Source: a virus
DNA: 64,000 bases
Reading direction: 5' to 3' (one strand)
IMG/VR virus record: IMGVR_UViG_3300018465_000004
Span: 62,001-126,000 of that record
Below, in pieces: positions 56,657 to 64,000 of this stretch. Both the position numbers and the translations under genes were made by a program. Each line of letters starts with the position of its first letter. Positions within the stretch are counted from its first letter, which is position 1. The notes below the pieces were generated by a model. That model was not told the DNA's origin and did no database searches. It was given only the letters and a program-made list of their open reading frames with translations.

Positions 56657-57445
56657 ATGGCGATCAAGTTCACCCAGACCGTCGACTTCGACAACCAGCG
56701 GTTGACCGCGGTCGGGTCCCCGTCGGCGGCCACCGATGCCGCCAACAAGTCCTACGTGGACGCCGCCCTCATCGGGCAGGACTGGAAGGCCAGCGTCCGC
56801 GCCGCCTCCACCGCCAACCTCACCCTGACCGCGCCGGGCTCGACCATCGACGGCGTGTCCATGGTCTCCGGCGACCGGTTCCTCGCCAAGGACCAGTCCA
56901 CCGGCGGGCAGAACGGCATCTACGTCTGGAACGGCGCCGCCAGCGCAGCCACCCGAGCCACCGACGCCGACACCGTCGCCGAGTTCAACACCGGCGCGAC
57001 CACCTCGGTCGAGGAAGGCTCGGTCAACGCCGGCAAGACCTTCCTGCTCATCACCCCCGGCCCGATCACCCTGGGCACCACTGCGCTGACCTTCACCCAG
57101 GCTGCCGGGTCGTCGAGCTACCTCGGCGGCGCCGGGCTGACCCTGACCGGCTCCACCTTCGCCGTGGGCGCCGGCACCGGTGTGACCGTCAACGCCGACG
57201 ACGTGGCCATCGACCCCAACGTCGTCGTGCGCAAGTACGCCACCAACGTCGGCAACGGCTCGTCGACCTCCATCACCGTCACCCACAACCTGGCCACCCG
57301 CGACGTGATCGTGCAGGTCTACACCAACGCCACACCCTGGGACACCGTCATCTGCGAAGTGCAGCGCCCCGATACCAACACGGTGACCCTCATCTTCGGC
57401 ACGGCACCGGCCTCGGGCGCCTACCGGGCGGTGGTGCACGCGTGA
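56657..57445 (+). CDS. fibre-like virion protein (262 aa)
   Basis: The N-terminus FTQTVDFDNQRLTAVGSPSA then ATDAANKSYVDAAL is the tail/head-fibre attachment motif (RLTNVGSPxxxTDAANKxYVD). Beta-rich body; C-terminal domain ITVTHNLATRDVIVQVYTNA as in the neighbouring gene. Overlaps the next gene by 4 nt. Confidence 0.8.
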   Translation: MAIKFTQTVDFDNQRLTAVGSPSAATDAANKSYVDAALIGQDWKASVRAASTANLTLTAPGSTIDGVSMVSGDRFLAKDQSTGGQNGIYVWNGAASAATRATDADTVAEFNTGATTSVEEGSVNAGKTFLLITPGPITLGTTALTFTQAAGSSSYLGGAGLTLTGSTFAVGAGTGVTVNADDVAIDPNVVVRKYATNVGNGSSTSITVTHNLATRDVIVQVYTNATPWDTVICEVQRPDTNTVTLIFGTAPASGAYRAVVHA

Positions 57446-58494
57446 GCCAGAAGATCCTGGTACCGCTGGACCTCGGCGGGCAACGGCTGACCAACATCGG
57501 CGCGCCGACCACCTCCACCGACGCCGCCACCCGCTCCTATGTGGACTCCACCAGTGTCGGGCGGTACCGAGGCAACTGGACCTCCGGAACACCCGCTGAC
57601 GGTCTCGGCGCCTATGTGACGTCCGACATCGCCACCTACCAGGGCACCACCTACCGCGCCAACAGCACCCCGGACGCCGGGGTGTCCCCGGCCAACAACC
57701 TGGACTGGGACATCATCGCCCAGGGCGGAGCGGACGGGGTCAACGGCACCAACGGCGTCAGTTTCACCTACCAGGGCGAATGGATCAGCGGCACCCCGTA
57801 CCTGATCGGTCAATGGGTCACCTACTCCGGCGACCTGTACTACTGCAACGGCAACATCGCCAACGCCACCGCGGCCCCCAACATCGACGTCGGTTGGAAC
57901 CTCGGCATGGAAGGCGGCGGGGGAGGAGGCGTCTCCCCGGGCCAGGTGCCGCTCGCCTCGATCCGCGCCAGCGGCTACCTGTTCACGCAGTGCGCCGGAA
58001 GCCAGGGCAACAGCACCGCGGTTGGCGTCGGTGTGCAGGTGGCCAGTCCGCTGTACATCCCCGATGACACCACCGCCGACCGGTTCTGCTTGCAGATCAT
58101 CACACTTGCCGCATCCGCGTTGTGGAGACTCGGCATCTACGCCGACACCGGCGCCCCGACCCACTACCCAGGCGCTCTGGTGTACGAGGCCGGCACCGTC
58201 GACGGCAGCACCTCAGGGGTCAAGGAGATCACGCCCGGCACCCCGCCGGACCTGCCGGCCGGGGTCTACTGGATCTGCGGCAAGGTCGAAGGTGCCTACG
58301 CGGCAGCCAGAGGCACCTCCGGGCCGGTATGGGGCGTGGTCCCCTCAGGCAACAGCTCCAGCAACGATGTGGCCGCCGGTTACATCTGCACCGGTTCCGG
58401 TTCCTCGCTACTGAGCACGTGGCCATCGTGGGGTACCTCCGGCACCGGAACCGTCGGCGCCGCACCCCGCGTCGGGATCCGGGTGACCGGCTGA
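57442..58494 (+). CDS. fibre protein with putative receptor/carbohydrate-binding domain (350 aa)
   Basis: GTGA overlap. Same attachment motif (LGGQRLTNIGAPTTSTDAAT RSYVD-type), then two repeats with YRGNWTSGTPADGLGAYVTS and YQGEWISGTPYLIGQWVTYS, resembling carbohydrate-binding modules of chitinase type. A Gly-rich hinge (EGGGGGGVSPG) precedes a beta-sandwich (SPLYIPDDTTADRFCLQIIT). Probably host-surface binding. Confidence 0.75.
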   Translation: MSQKILVPLDLGGQRLTNIGAPTTSTDAATRSYVDSTSVGRYRGNWTSGTPADGLGAYVTSDIATYQGTTYRANSTPDAGVSPANNLDWDIIAQGGADGVNGTNGVSFTYQGEWISGTPYLIGQWVTYSGDLYYCNGNIANATAAPNIDVGWNLGMEGGGGGGVSPGQVPLASIRASGYLFTQCAGSQGNSTAVGVGVQVASPLYIPDDTTADRFCLQIITLAASALWRLGIYADTGAPTHYPGALVYEAGTVDGSTSGVKEITPGTPPDLPAGVYWICGKVEGAYAAARGTSGPVWGVVPSGNSSSNDVAAGYICTGSGSSLLSTWPSWGTSGTGTVGAAPRVGIRVTG

Positions 58495-59498
58495 TGGTCC
58501 GCTCGTACGGCTCGTTGCTGGCGTACAACGCCTACACACCCGAGACCTACGACGACGCCGTCGCCGCCCGTGCCGCGTACGAAGCCGGGCAGCCGGCCAC
58601 CTTCAGCCTGGACAAGAAGTACCCGCTGATCGCCTGCTGCGGCGACATGGTCTCCGACCCCGACCTGAACGACAACCGCGACCAGCTCGAAGGATCGGCG
58701 ATCGCGGCGCGCTTCAAAAGCGTCAGCGATCTCGTCGTCAACAGCAACTGCACCTTCTTCTGCTGCCTGGGCGACAACGTGTACGAGGACGGGCAGCTCG
58801 CCAACTACCTCTACGGGTACGCCAACACCTTCGGCCGGGTCGACGACAAGTGCCTGCCCATTCCCGGCAACCACGAGTATCAGACCCCGGAGGGCGCGGA
58901 CTACTACGAGTACTTCGGGCACAAGGCCGGTGTCCCCGGGCGCGGCTACTACGCGGTGAACATCGCCAACTGGCGCTGGTACAGCCTGAACTCAAACTCG
59001 GCCGGAATGGTCGCCGCCGGCTCGGTACAGGCGTTGTGGTTCGAGGCTGACATGGCCGCCCACGCCGACCGCCCCAAAGTCGTGGCGTGGCACCATCCAC
59101 GCTGGACCGACGGAGCCACCGGAGCGGTCGCCGACGACAACAACTACGACCACCTCTGGCAGCTGATGTACGCCGACGGGAACGTCCAGGTCGCCCTCGC
59201 CGGGCACGACCACAACTACCAACGGTGGGACACCATCAAGTCAGCCGGCACCGGCGCCAACCCGGCCACCGTGGCGGACGGAATCACCCAGTTCGTCGTC
59301 GGGTGCGGCGGGCACAACTTCTTCAACCTCATCCCGCTGCGCAACACGGGCGGACCCGGTAACGCCAACCGGTCCACCTACGGCCACGACCGGGCATTCG
59401 GCGTCTTGTTCCTGCGCCTCGGGCCGACCAGCTGGGACTGGATGTTCAAGGGCATCGACGGCACCGTGCACGACGAAGGCAACCGCGCCATCCACTGA
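58494..59498 (+). CDS. calcineurin-like phosphoesterase in the fibre cluster (334 aa)
   Basis: The ATG shares one base with the fibre stop. Motifs of purple-acid-phosphatase-like enzymes: ACCGDMVSD, CLGDNVYEDG, IPGNHEYQTP, VAWHHPRW, LAGHDHNYQRW. Among virion fibre genes, so likely displayed on the particle. It may cleave phosphodiesters of host surface polymers such as teichoic acids or other glycans. No signal peptide. Confidence 0.8.
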   Translation: MVRSYGSLLAYNAYTPETYDDAVAARAAYEAGQPATFSLDKKYPLIACCGDMVSDPDLNDNRDQLEGSAIAARFKSVSDLVVNSNCTFFCCLGDNVYEDGQLANYLYGYANTFGRVDDKCLPIPGNHEYQTPEGADYYEYFGHKAGVPGRGYYAVNIANWRWYSLNSNSAGMVAAGSVQALWFEADMAAHADRPKVVAWHHPRWTDGATGAVADDNNYDHLWQLMYADGNVQVALAGHDHNYQRWDTIKSAGTGANPATVADGITQFVVGCGGHNFFNLIPLRNTGGPGNANRSTYGHDRAFGVLFLRLGPTSWDWMFKGIDGTVHDEGNRAIH

Positions 59499-59535
59499 CC
59501 ACCGATAAGACACAGGGAGAGGCGGTGGCCCTGCG

Positions 59536-60060
59536 ATGTTGCCTGTTCCGACCGTTGCCTACCTGGCGCAATTCACCGGGCGCGACGAAGCATCCTTCAC
59601 CGCCTTCGCCGACCAGGCCCTGATCCAGTCCACCCTGCTGTTCTCCGTCACCACCAACCTCGACGAGTACCCGGACGACGAAGACCTCCAGCAGCTGGGC
59701 ATCAACGCCATCCTCGAAATGGCAGACCGGATCTACCTCGAACAGCCCTACGCCGCTGCCGTTGCCTCGCCGTTCCAGTCCGAGTCGATCGGCTCCTACA
59801 GCTACGCCAAGGGCAGCTACGCCGCCAAGGCCAAGGACAAGGAACGCACCGGACTGTTCTGGTGGGACCTCGCCGTCGACCAGCTCAGCCTCATCGAGCG
59901 CAGCCTGGTCGCCTCCGGCGGCATCGACGTCTTCGAGCACGACTCGATGTACACCACCGGCGACGACGACCGGATCGTGCTCAGCCCCAGCGACCTGGCC
60001 CAGCTCGACCGGGCCGGCGGCTACGTCAACGCCGAACTCAACCCCCGCCCCCGGCTGTGA
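59536..60060 (+). CDS. head-tail connector (adaptor)-like protein (174 aa)
   Basis: First of four small connector-type genes. Helical FTGRDEASFTAFADQALIQS, EDLQQLGINAILEMADRIYL, typical of gp6/gp15-type adaptors that bind the portal. Contains a long insert (QSESIGSYSYAKGSYAAKAK). Confidence 0.7.
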   Translation: MLPVPTVAYLAQFTGRDEASFTAFADQALIQSTLLFSVTTNLDEYPDDEDLQQLGINAILEMADRIYLEQPYAAAVASPFQSESIGSYSYAKGSYAAKAKDKERTGLFWWDLAVDQLSLIERSLVASGGIDVFEHDSMYTTGDDDRIVLSPSDLAQLDRAGGYVNAELNPRPRL

Positions 60061-60063
60061 CCC

Positions 60064-60459
60064 GTGCGCCATCTCTACAACAGCCGGGCCGAGATCCTAC
60101 GAATCCAGGGCACCTTCACCAACGGCGCCCTCACCCAGAGCTGGACCGTCGCCGGGGAGATGGACTGCCGCATCGACCTGGTCTTCACCCGCCCCGGCAA
60201 AGACCAGCCGATGCCCATCGTCGCCGGCCGCGCCCCTGACCGGATCGGGGTCGTCTTCTTCGACGTCGGCGTCGACGCCCGCGCAGGCGACCGCATCCGC
60301 CCGCTCACCGGACCGGTCACCGGCACCTTCGAGCTGCGCGTCGTCCCCGACCCCGCGGTCGGCTTCGCCGCCGCCCACCACCTGGAGGCCCAGGTCGTCG
60401 AAGTCAGCCAGCGGCTGAGCGGAGTCTTCCCCGGCGCCCAGCCAGAGGAGGGTCCATGA
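60064..60459 (+). CDS. head closure (stopper)-like protein (131 aa)
   Basis: GTG 3 nt after the previous stop. Beta-barrel pattern (YNSRAEILRIQGTFTNGALT; RIGVVFFDVGVDARAGDRIR) as in SPP1 gp16/HK97 gp7-like stoppers. Overlaps the next gene. Confidence 0.65.
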   Translation: MRHLYNSRAEILRIQGTFTNGALTQSWTVAGEMDCRIDLVFTRPGKDQPMPIVAGRAPDRIGVVFFDVGVDARAGDRIRPLTGPVTGTFELRVVPDPAVGFAAAHHLEAQVVEVSQRLSGVFPGAQPEEGP

Positions 60460-60872
60460 GCTTCCAGATCCGCATCGACGTCGACACCTCCGAGGTCGAC
60501 CGGGACCTGCTGCGCGTCGGTGAAGGCCCCGACATGCGGCACCGACGCCGCTTCGACGCCACCCTCACCAAGCAGTTCCAGGACACCCAACTGCGGGTCC
60601 ACGTCATCACCGGCTCGCTCAAGGCATCCGGGCGCTTCCGCAGCAACGGCCGCCTCGGCGGCGGCTGGGAAGGCACCATCGTCTACGGCCAATGGCCGCT
60701 GGCCTCCGCACCGGTACCCGGCCCACCGCGTAACCCCATGCACTACGCCCGGTACGAGTACGAGAAGCCGACCGACGAGCGGTACGACCACAACTTCTTC
60801 CGCGGCATCCTCGACGGCGACGACGGTTACGTCGACACCATCCTGGACTTCCTACGCGGAGGCCCGTCGTGA
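60456..60872 (+). CDS. tail completion/HK97 gp10-like protein (138 aa)
   Basis: ATGA coupling. Small domain with RVHVITGSLKASGRFRSNGR and ending in an acid helix. The VxTGxLKxS pattern and position match gp10-like tail-completion proteins. Confidence 0.65.
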   Translation: MSFQIRIDVDTSEVDRDLLRVGEGPDMRHRRRFDATLTKQFQDTQLRVHVITGSLKASGRFRSNGRLGGGWEGTIVYGQWPLASAPVPGPPRNPMHYARYEYEKPTDERYDHNFFRGILDGDDGYVDTILDFLRGGPS

Positions 60873-61354
60873 CCGCCCCGGTGACCGCGGACAGCCTCGT
60901 CCAGGGCGCGGCCATCTACCTGTTGGCCATCCCCGAGGTCGTGGCCGTCCTCGGCGTCACCCCGGAGGGCTCGCCCTGGCTGTTCCAGAACAGCCTGAAG
61001 GTCAACGTCGAAGGCACCAGCGGCAATGCCGCCGTCATCAGCTACGGCGGGGGCTGGTCCGGCGGCAACGAGCACAACACCCTGAACTTCCCCCGGCTGT
61101 CGGTGGAACTGTGGGTCGACCCGATCCGTGATGCCGACAAGAACGTCACCGACCCGGACGAGTCCTTCCGCCGTCTCGACGCCGTCTACAAAGTCTTCGA
61201 CCGCGTCCTGCACCGCGCCCAGGGCGGCACCCAGATGTGGGGTGCGGTACGGACCCTGTCCAGCCTGCGGCAGAGCGAGCCGCTGATGTACGCCGTGCCC
61301 GACGGCGACGGCCTGCTGCGCGGGCAGGTCTATTACGCGGTTGAAGAAGGCTGA
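60869..61354 (+). CDS. tail terminator-like protein (161 aa)
   Basis: GTGA coupling. LVQGAAIYLLAIPEVVAVLG then FPRLSVELWVDPIRD and FDRVLHRAQGGTQMWGAVRT fit the tail terminator (gpU-like) fold and gene order, before the major tail gene. Confidence 0.7.
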   Translation: MTAPVTADSLVQGAAIYLLAIPEVVAVLGVTPEGSPWLFQNSLKVNVEGTSGNAAVISYGGGWSGGNEHNTLNFPRLSVELWVDPIRDADKNVTDPDESFRRLDAVYKVFDRVLHRAQGGTQMWGAVRTLSSLRQSEPLMYAVPDGDGLLRGQVYYAVEEG

Positions 61355-61381
61355 CCACACACCGGACGCCCTGGAGCGCAT

Positions 61382-62518
61382 GTGAAGATCCTCATCAAGG
61401 CCCCGTTCAACCCGTACAGCGGCTACGGCAACGACGGCATCGGCATCACCCGGGCGCTGTGTAACGCGGGCCTGGACGTCTACCTCGACCCCAGCCACGT
61501 CTCCCCGCCCCTTCCCGCCGACGTCGCCGACCTGCTCACCAAGCGGCTGGAAGCCCCGTTCGACCTGCTCATCCACCACGTCGACCCGGCCCAGCTCGGT
61601 ATCAGCCCCGAAGCCCGCCGCGCCGCACACACCACTGTCGGCTGGACCATGTGGGAATACTCCTCACTGGACAACCTCAAGGGTCGCTCCACCCTGCGCA
61701 AGCGGCTGCGTACCTTCGACATGCTGCTCGGCTACGACACCGTCACCAGCGAAGCCTTCGCCCCATACCTCGGCCCCAACACTGCCGGCGGCACCTTGCA
61801 GGGCGGGTTCTGGCCCGAGGACTGGCAGCCGGTCGCCCGGGACTGGCACGGGCCACGCTTCGGGTTCTGCATGGTCGGCCAGCTCCACCAACGCAAAGAC
61901 CCGTTCGTGGCCATCCAAGCCTTCCGCGACCTGAAAGAGGAGTACCCGGAGGAGTTCGAGCCCGCCGAGCTGCATCTGAAGACCAACGTGCCCGGCCTGC
62001 ACAAGGCGATGGAGCAGTGGGTGCCAAAGTTGCGGGTGCACTACTCGACCTGGCCCAGCGACGTCCTCAAGGACTTCTACGCCGCCCAGCACGTCCTGCT
62101 CGCCCCCAGCCGGGGCGAAGGAAAGAACGTCCCGGCGCTGGAGTTCATGTCCACCGGCGGGGCAGTGATCGCCACCAACTGGGGCGGCCACACCCAGTGG
62201 CTGTCATCCAGTTACGCCTACCCACTGGACTACATCCTCGCCGCGGAGGCCCCCACCACGCCTGAGTGCTGCTCCGCCCGCGCCAGCAAGGACCACCTCA
62301 AGGCGTTGATGCTGCACACCTTCCGCAACCGCGCCGAAGTCGCCCGCAAGGCCGACCTCGCCGCCCAGATCATCCCGTCGATGTGCAACTGGAACGCCGT
62401 CATCGACCGGTTGTTCCTCAAGCTCAACGAACTCGTCCCCATCCGCGGCGCCCATCTGCTGCACGCATACCGGCGCAACCGGGAACGCGTCGAAGACGGG
62501 ATCACCGTCCTTGCCTAA
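61382..62518 (+). CDS. GT-B glycosyltransferase (378 aa)
   Basis: GTG with GGAG five nucleotides upstream. KILIKAPFNPYSGYGNDGIG start; C-terminal GT4 pattern FCMVGQLHQRKDPFVAIQAF, LHVLLAPSRGEG-like VLLAPSRGEGKNVPALEFMS and TGGAVIATNWGGH. Inserted between tail terminator and major tail genes, so probably modifies tail or capsid proteins, with the 37937-40618 cassette. Confidence 0.85.
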   Translation: MKILIKAPFNPYSGYGNDGIGITRALCNAGLDVYLDPSHVSPPLPADVADLLTKRLEAPFDLLIHHVDPAQLGISPEARRAAHTTVGWTMWEYSSLDNLKGRSTLRKRLRTFDMLLGYDTVTSEAFAPYLGPNTAGGTLQGGFWPEDWQPVARDWHGPRFGFCMVGQLHQRKDPFVAIQAFRDLKEEYPEEFEPAELHLKTNVPGLHKAMEQWVPKLRVHYSTWPSDVLKDFYAAQHVLLAPSRGEGKNVPALEFMSTGGAVIATNWGGHTQWLSSSYAYPLDYILAAEAPTTPECCSARASKDHLKALMLHTFRNRAEVARKADLAAQIIPSMCNWNAVIDRLFLKLNELVPIRGAHLLHAYRRNRERVEDGITVLA

Positions 62519-62741
62519 CATCGTCGAGGTTCGCTGCCCGCTCGGCCCGCAGCGGTTGTTCACCAAGCTGCGGCTCGGTCTGGAAACCCACCGCTACATC
62601 CAACCGGACAACCTCATCGAGTTCTCCTGTAGCGATTGCGCCCGCCGCCACCTCCGCGAACACCAGCAACTGGCGCGCGTTTTCCACCGCTACAACTTCG
62701 TCGGCGAGCTGATCGCCACCCTGGTCGTGCCGCGAGGGTAG
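62511..62741 (+). CDS. Com-like zinc protein (76 aa)
   Basis: TTG start overlapping the GT stop. VRCPLGPQRLFTKL and IEFSCSDCARRHLREH resemble the Mu Com type (small zinc RNA-binding regulator) and a common actinophage protein family. The first CxxC is incomplete. Confidence 0.55.
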   Translation: MPNIVEVRCPLGPQRLFTKLRLGLETHRYIQPDNLIEFSCSDCARRHLREHQQLARVFHRYNFVGELIATLVVPRG

Positions 62742-62802
62742 GCCCGCTCTCATACCGATTAGACACACGACGCCGTCTGCCGGTTGAAAAGGGTGTGGCT
62801 TC

Positions 62803-63363
62803 GTGACTAGCAAGGTTGTTGAGGGCTTTTCGCTCTCGCACGCTGCGATCCTTGACGGCACCACCGGTGCTGAGGAGGTCGACGGCGACATCTACGGCGT
62901 CCGGTCCGGCACCCTCGCCGCGGACACCGGCAACTACGACAACACCGGCGACGACGCGGTCCTCAGCTCGTGGGTGTGGCTGAACTTCGCCACCGTCACC
63001 GTGCAGGCCGGCTACGTGCCCTTCGACACCGTCGCGCTGCTTTCCGGCGCCGTCGTCACCTCCTCCGGCACCGGCCTGAACGACTACTACTCCCTGCCGC
63101 TGTGGGACGAGGCGTCGATCAACCAGCCGCCACGGCCGATGCTCATCCGCGTCCCCGCCAGGGACAAGGACGGCCTCATCCGGACGCTGGACTTCGTCCT
63201 CTACAAGGTCCAGTTCGGCCCGATGAGCTTCGACGGCCCGTCCTACAAGTCCGGTCTGCTCCTCAACTACTCGGGCCGCGCCGTCGTGTCCGACAAGGAC
63301 GAGACCGGCGCAACCCTCGACAAGAAGGCGATCGGCCGCCTCATCAACCGCCCGGCTGTCTAA
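62803..63363 (+). CDS. major tail protein
   Basis: 186 aa from GTG after TGAAAAGGGTGTGGCTTC. Beta-rich (VKS-type GFSLSHAAILDGTTGAEE; KVQFGPMSFDGPSYKSGL), of the expected size and immediately before the tail chaperone gene. The tail tube subunit by synteny and character. Confidence 0.75.
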   Translation: MTSKVVEGFSLSHAAILDGTTGAEEVDGDIYGVRSGTLAADTGNYDNTGDDAVLSSWVWLNFATVTVQAGYVPFDTVALLSGAVVTSSGTGLNDYYSLPLWDEASINQPPRPMLIRVPARDKDGLIRTLDFVLYKVQFGPMSFDGPSYKSGLLLNYSGRAVVSDKDETGATLDKKAIGRLINRPAV

Positions 63364-63411
63364 CCACGCCCGGCAACACCCAACACCGCCCAGGAGCCCA
63401 GGAGGCGATAG

Positions 63412-64000
63412 ATGGCGAACGAAATCGACGTGCTCGACCCGGTCCCGACCACGGTCACCCTGTCCACCGGGACCGTGGTCGAGATCGAGCATCTCAAGGC
63501 CCGGCAGTTCTTCAAGTTCCTGCGCATCATCACCCGCGGCGCGTTGCCCGCGATGCAGGACATGTCGGTCTTCAAGCTCGACGGCGAACAGGACGCCAAG
63601 GAGTTCGCCGGCCGGCTCATCTCGCTGATGCTGCTGAGCATCCCCGAGGCTGAAGACGAAGCCATCGAATTCATCCAGAGCATGTGCAAGCCCTACGGGC
63701 TCATCGAGCGGCGCGGCGGCAGCAAGCTCAACAAGCAGGACGTCGAACGCAACACCGAGCTGTGGACCCGGGTCATCACCGACCTGGACAATCCCGAGCT
63801 TGACGACCTGGTCACCGTCGTGGAGGCCATCGTCAAGCGGGAAGCCGCAGACATCCAGGCACTGGGAAAACGCCTCAGCGCGATGTTCAAGCTCGCGGAG
63901 AAGACGGGCCAGATCCCCAGCCCATCCCAGAGCCGGACGTCCCCGGCCGGGAACTCCTCGGCGGACTATCCCGCGCCTACGACCTCCTCGCCAGCGAGTA
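63412..64000 (+). CDS. tail assembly chaperone, 0-frame part (cut by window end)
   Basis: ATG after AGGAGGCGATAG. MANEIDVLDPVPTTVTLSTG start and KARQFFKFLRIITRGALPAM are gpG-like. At 63864-63870 a GGGAAAA heptamer allows -1 frameshifting; the -1 frame stays open to the end (LLGGLSRAYDLLASEY near 63950-64000), as in GT-type fusions. Tail length control and tape-measure chaperoning are expected. Confidence 0.85.
   Translation, partial: MANEIDVLDPVPTTVTLSTGTVVEIEHLKARQFFKFLRIITRGALPAMQDMSVFKLDGEQDAKEFAGRLISLMLLSIPEAEDEAIEFIQSMCKPYGLIERRGGSKLNKQDVERNTELWTRVITDLDNPELDDLVTVVEAIVKREAADIQALGKRLSAMFKLAEKTGQIPSPSQSRTSPAGNSSADYPAPTTSSPAS
63864..63870 (+). promoter_or_regulatory. -1 programmed frameshift slippery site
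   Basis: G GGA AAA in the 0 frame of the tail chaperone (codons GGA 63865, AAA 63868), the standard X XXY YYZ form frequently seen in siphovirus tail chaperones. The -1 frame remains open for the rest of the window. Confidence 0.8.

Overview
The window is about 64 kb of high-GC DNA (AT-richer only around 12.5-13.0 kb). It reads as one contiguous part of a tailed-phage genome infecting a high-GC Gram-positive (actinobacterial) host. The evidence is a siphovirus-type head-tail gene order, many GTG starts, ATGA/GTGA translational coupling, ThyX, DUF6011 and several recognisable actinophage families. No integrase, DNA polymerase, helicase, primase, endolysin or tape measure gene is visible. The window opens inside a fibre-like tail gene and closes inside the tail assembly chaperone, so the tape measure and minor tail genes lie outside it.

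Layout. (1) 1-1379: end of a fibre-like virion protein with one apparent frameshift. (2) 1404-3882: leftward operon of seven small genes including a PAPS-reductase-family PP-loop enzyme. (3) 4012-12471: rightward run of small accessory proteins, mostly unrecognised, interspersed with strong terminators and about ten copies of a dyad element (consensus GCGCTAGGCACAGNGCTAGC) that looks like an operator or phage promoter. (4) 12472-13001: AT-richer non-coding region with a 30-bp perfect palindrome and five iteron-like repeats, a candidate origin or partition site. (5) 13002-21206: mixed small genes, including a methyltransferase-like protein, a PAS-domain protein followed by coiled-coil and membrane proteins, a DEDDh exonuclease, zinc-binding and ribbon-helix-helix proteins.

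(6) 21404-36786: DNA-metabolism region: ParB-like protein, HTH partner, tRNA-Met, then a recombination/replication block (Rad50 N-half, dCMP deaminase, Mre11/SbcD, HAD phosphatase, Cas4-like nuclease, sliding clamp, Rad50 C-half, ThyX), a 962-residue radical SAM protein and a papain-like protease. (7) 36816-40618: DnaX-like clamp loader and a glycosyltransferase/FkbM methyltransferase cassette. (8) 40640-64000: packaging and virion genes of Mu-like head type: terminase, DUF935-like portal, MuF protein, a 1317-residue kinase-containing protein, Mu I-like protease/scaffold, decoration protein, PP-loop enzyme, major capsid, fibre proteins, a virion-region phosphoesterase, connectors, a second glycosyltransferase, major tail protein and tail chaperone with a GGGAAAA slippery site.

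The most notable features are a Rad50/SbcC ATPase split into two genes exactly at the zinc hook and co-encoded with Mre11, Cas4-like nuclease and sliding clamp; a giant head-module protein with a HipA/PI-kinase-like domain; the operator family; hairpins that sequester ribosome binding sites in the structural module; and a virion-glycosylation-like cassette. All functional calls rest on motifs read by eye; no database search was run.
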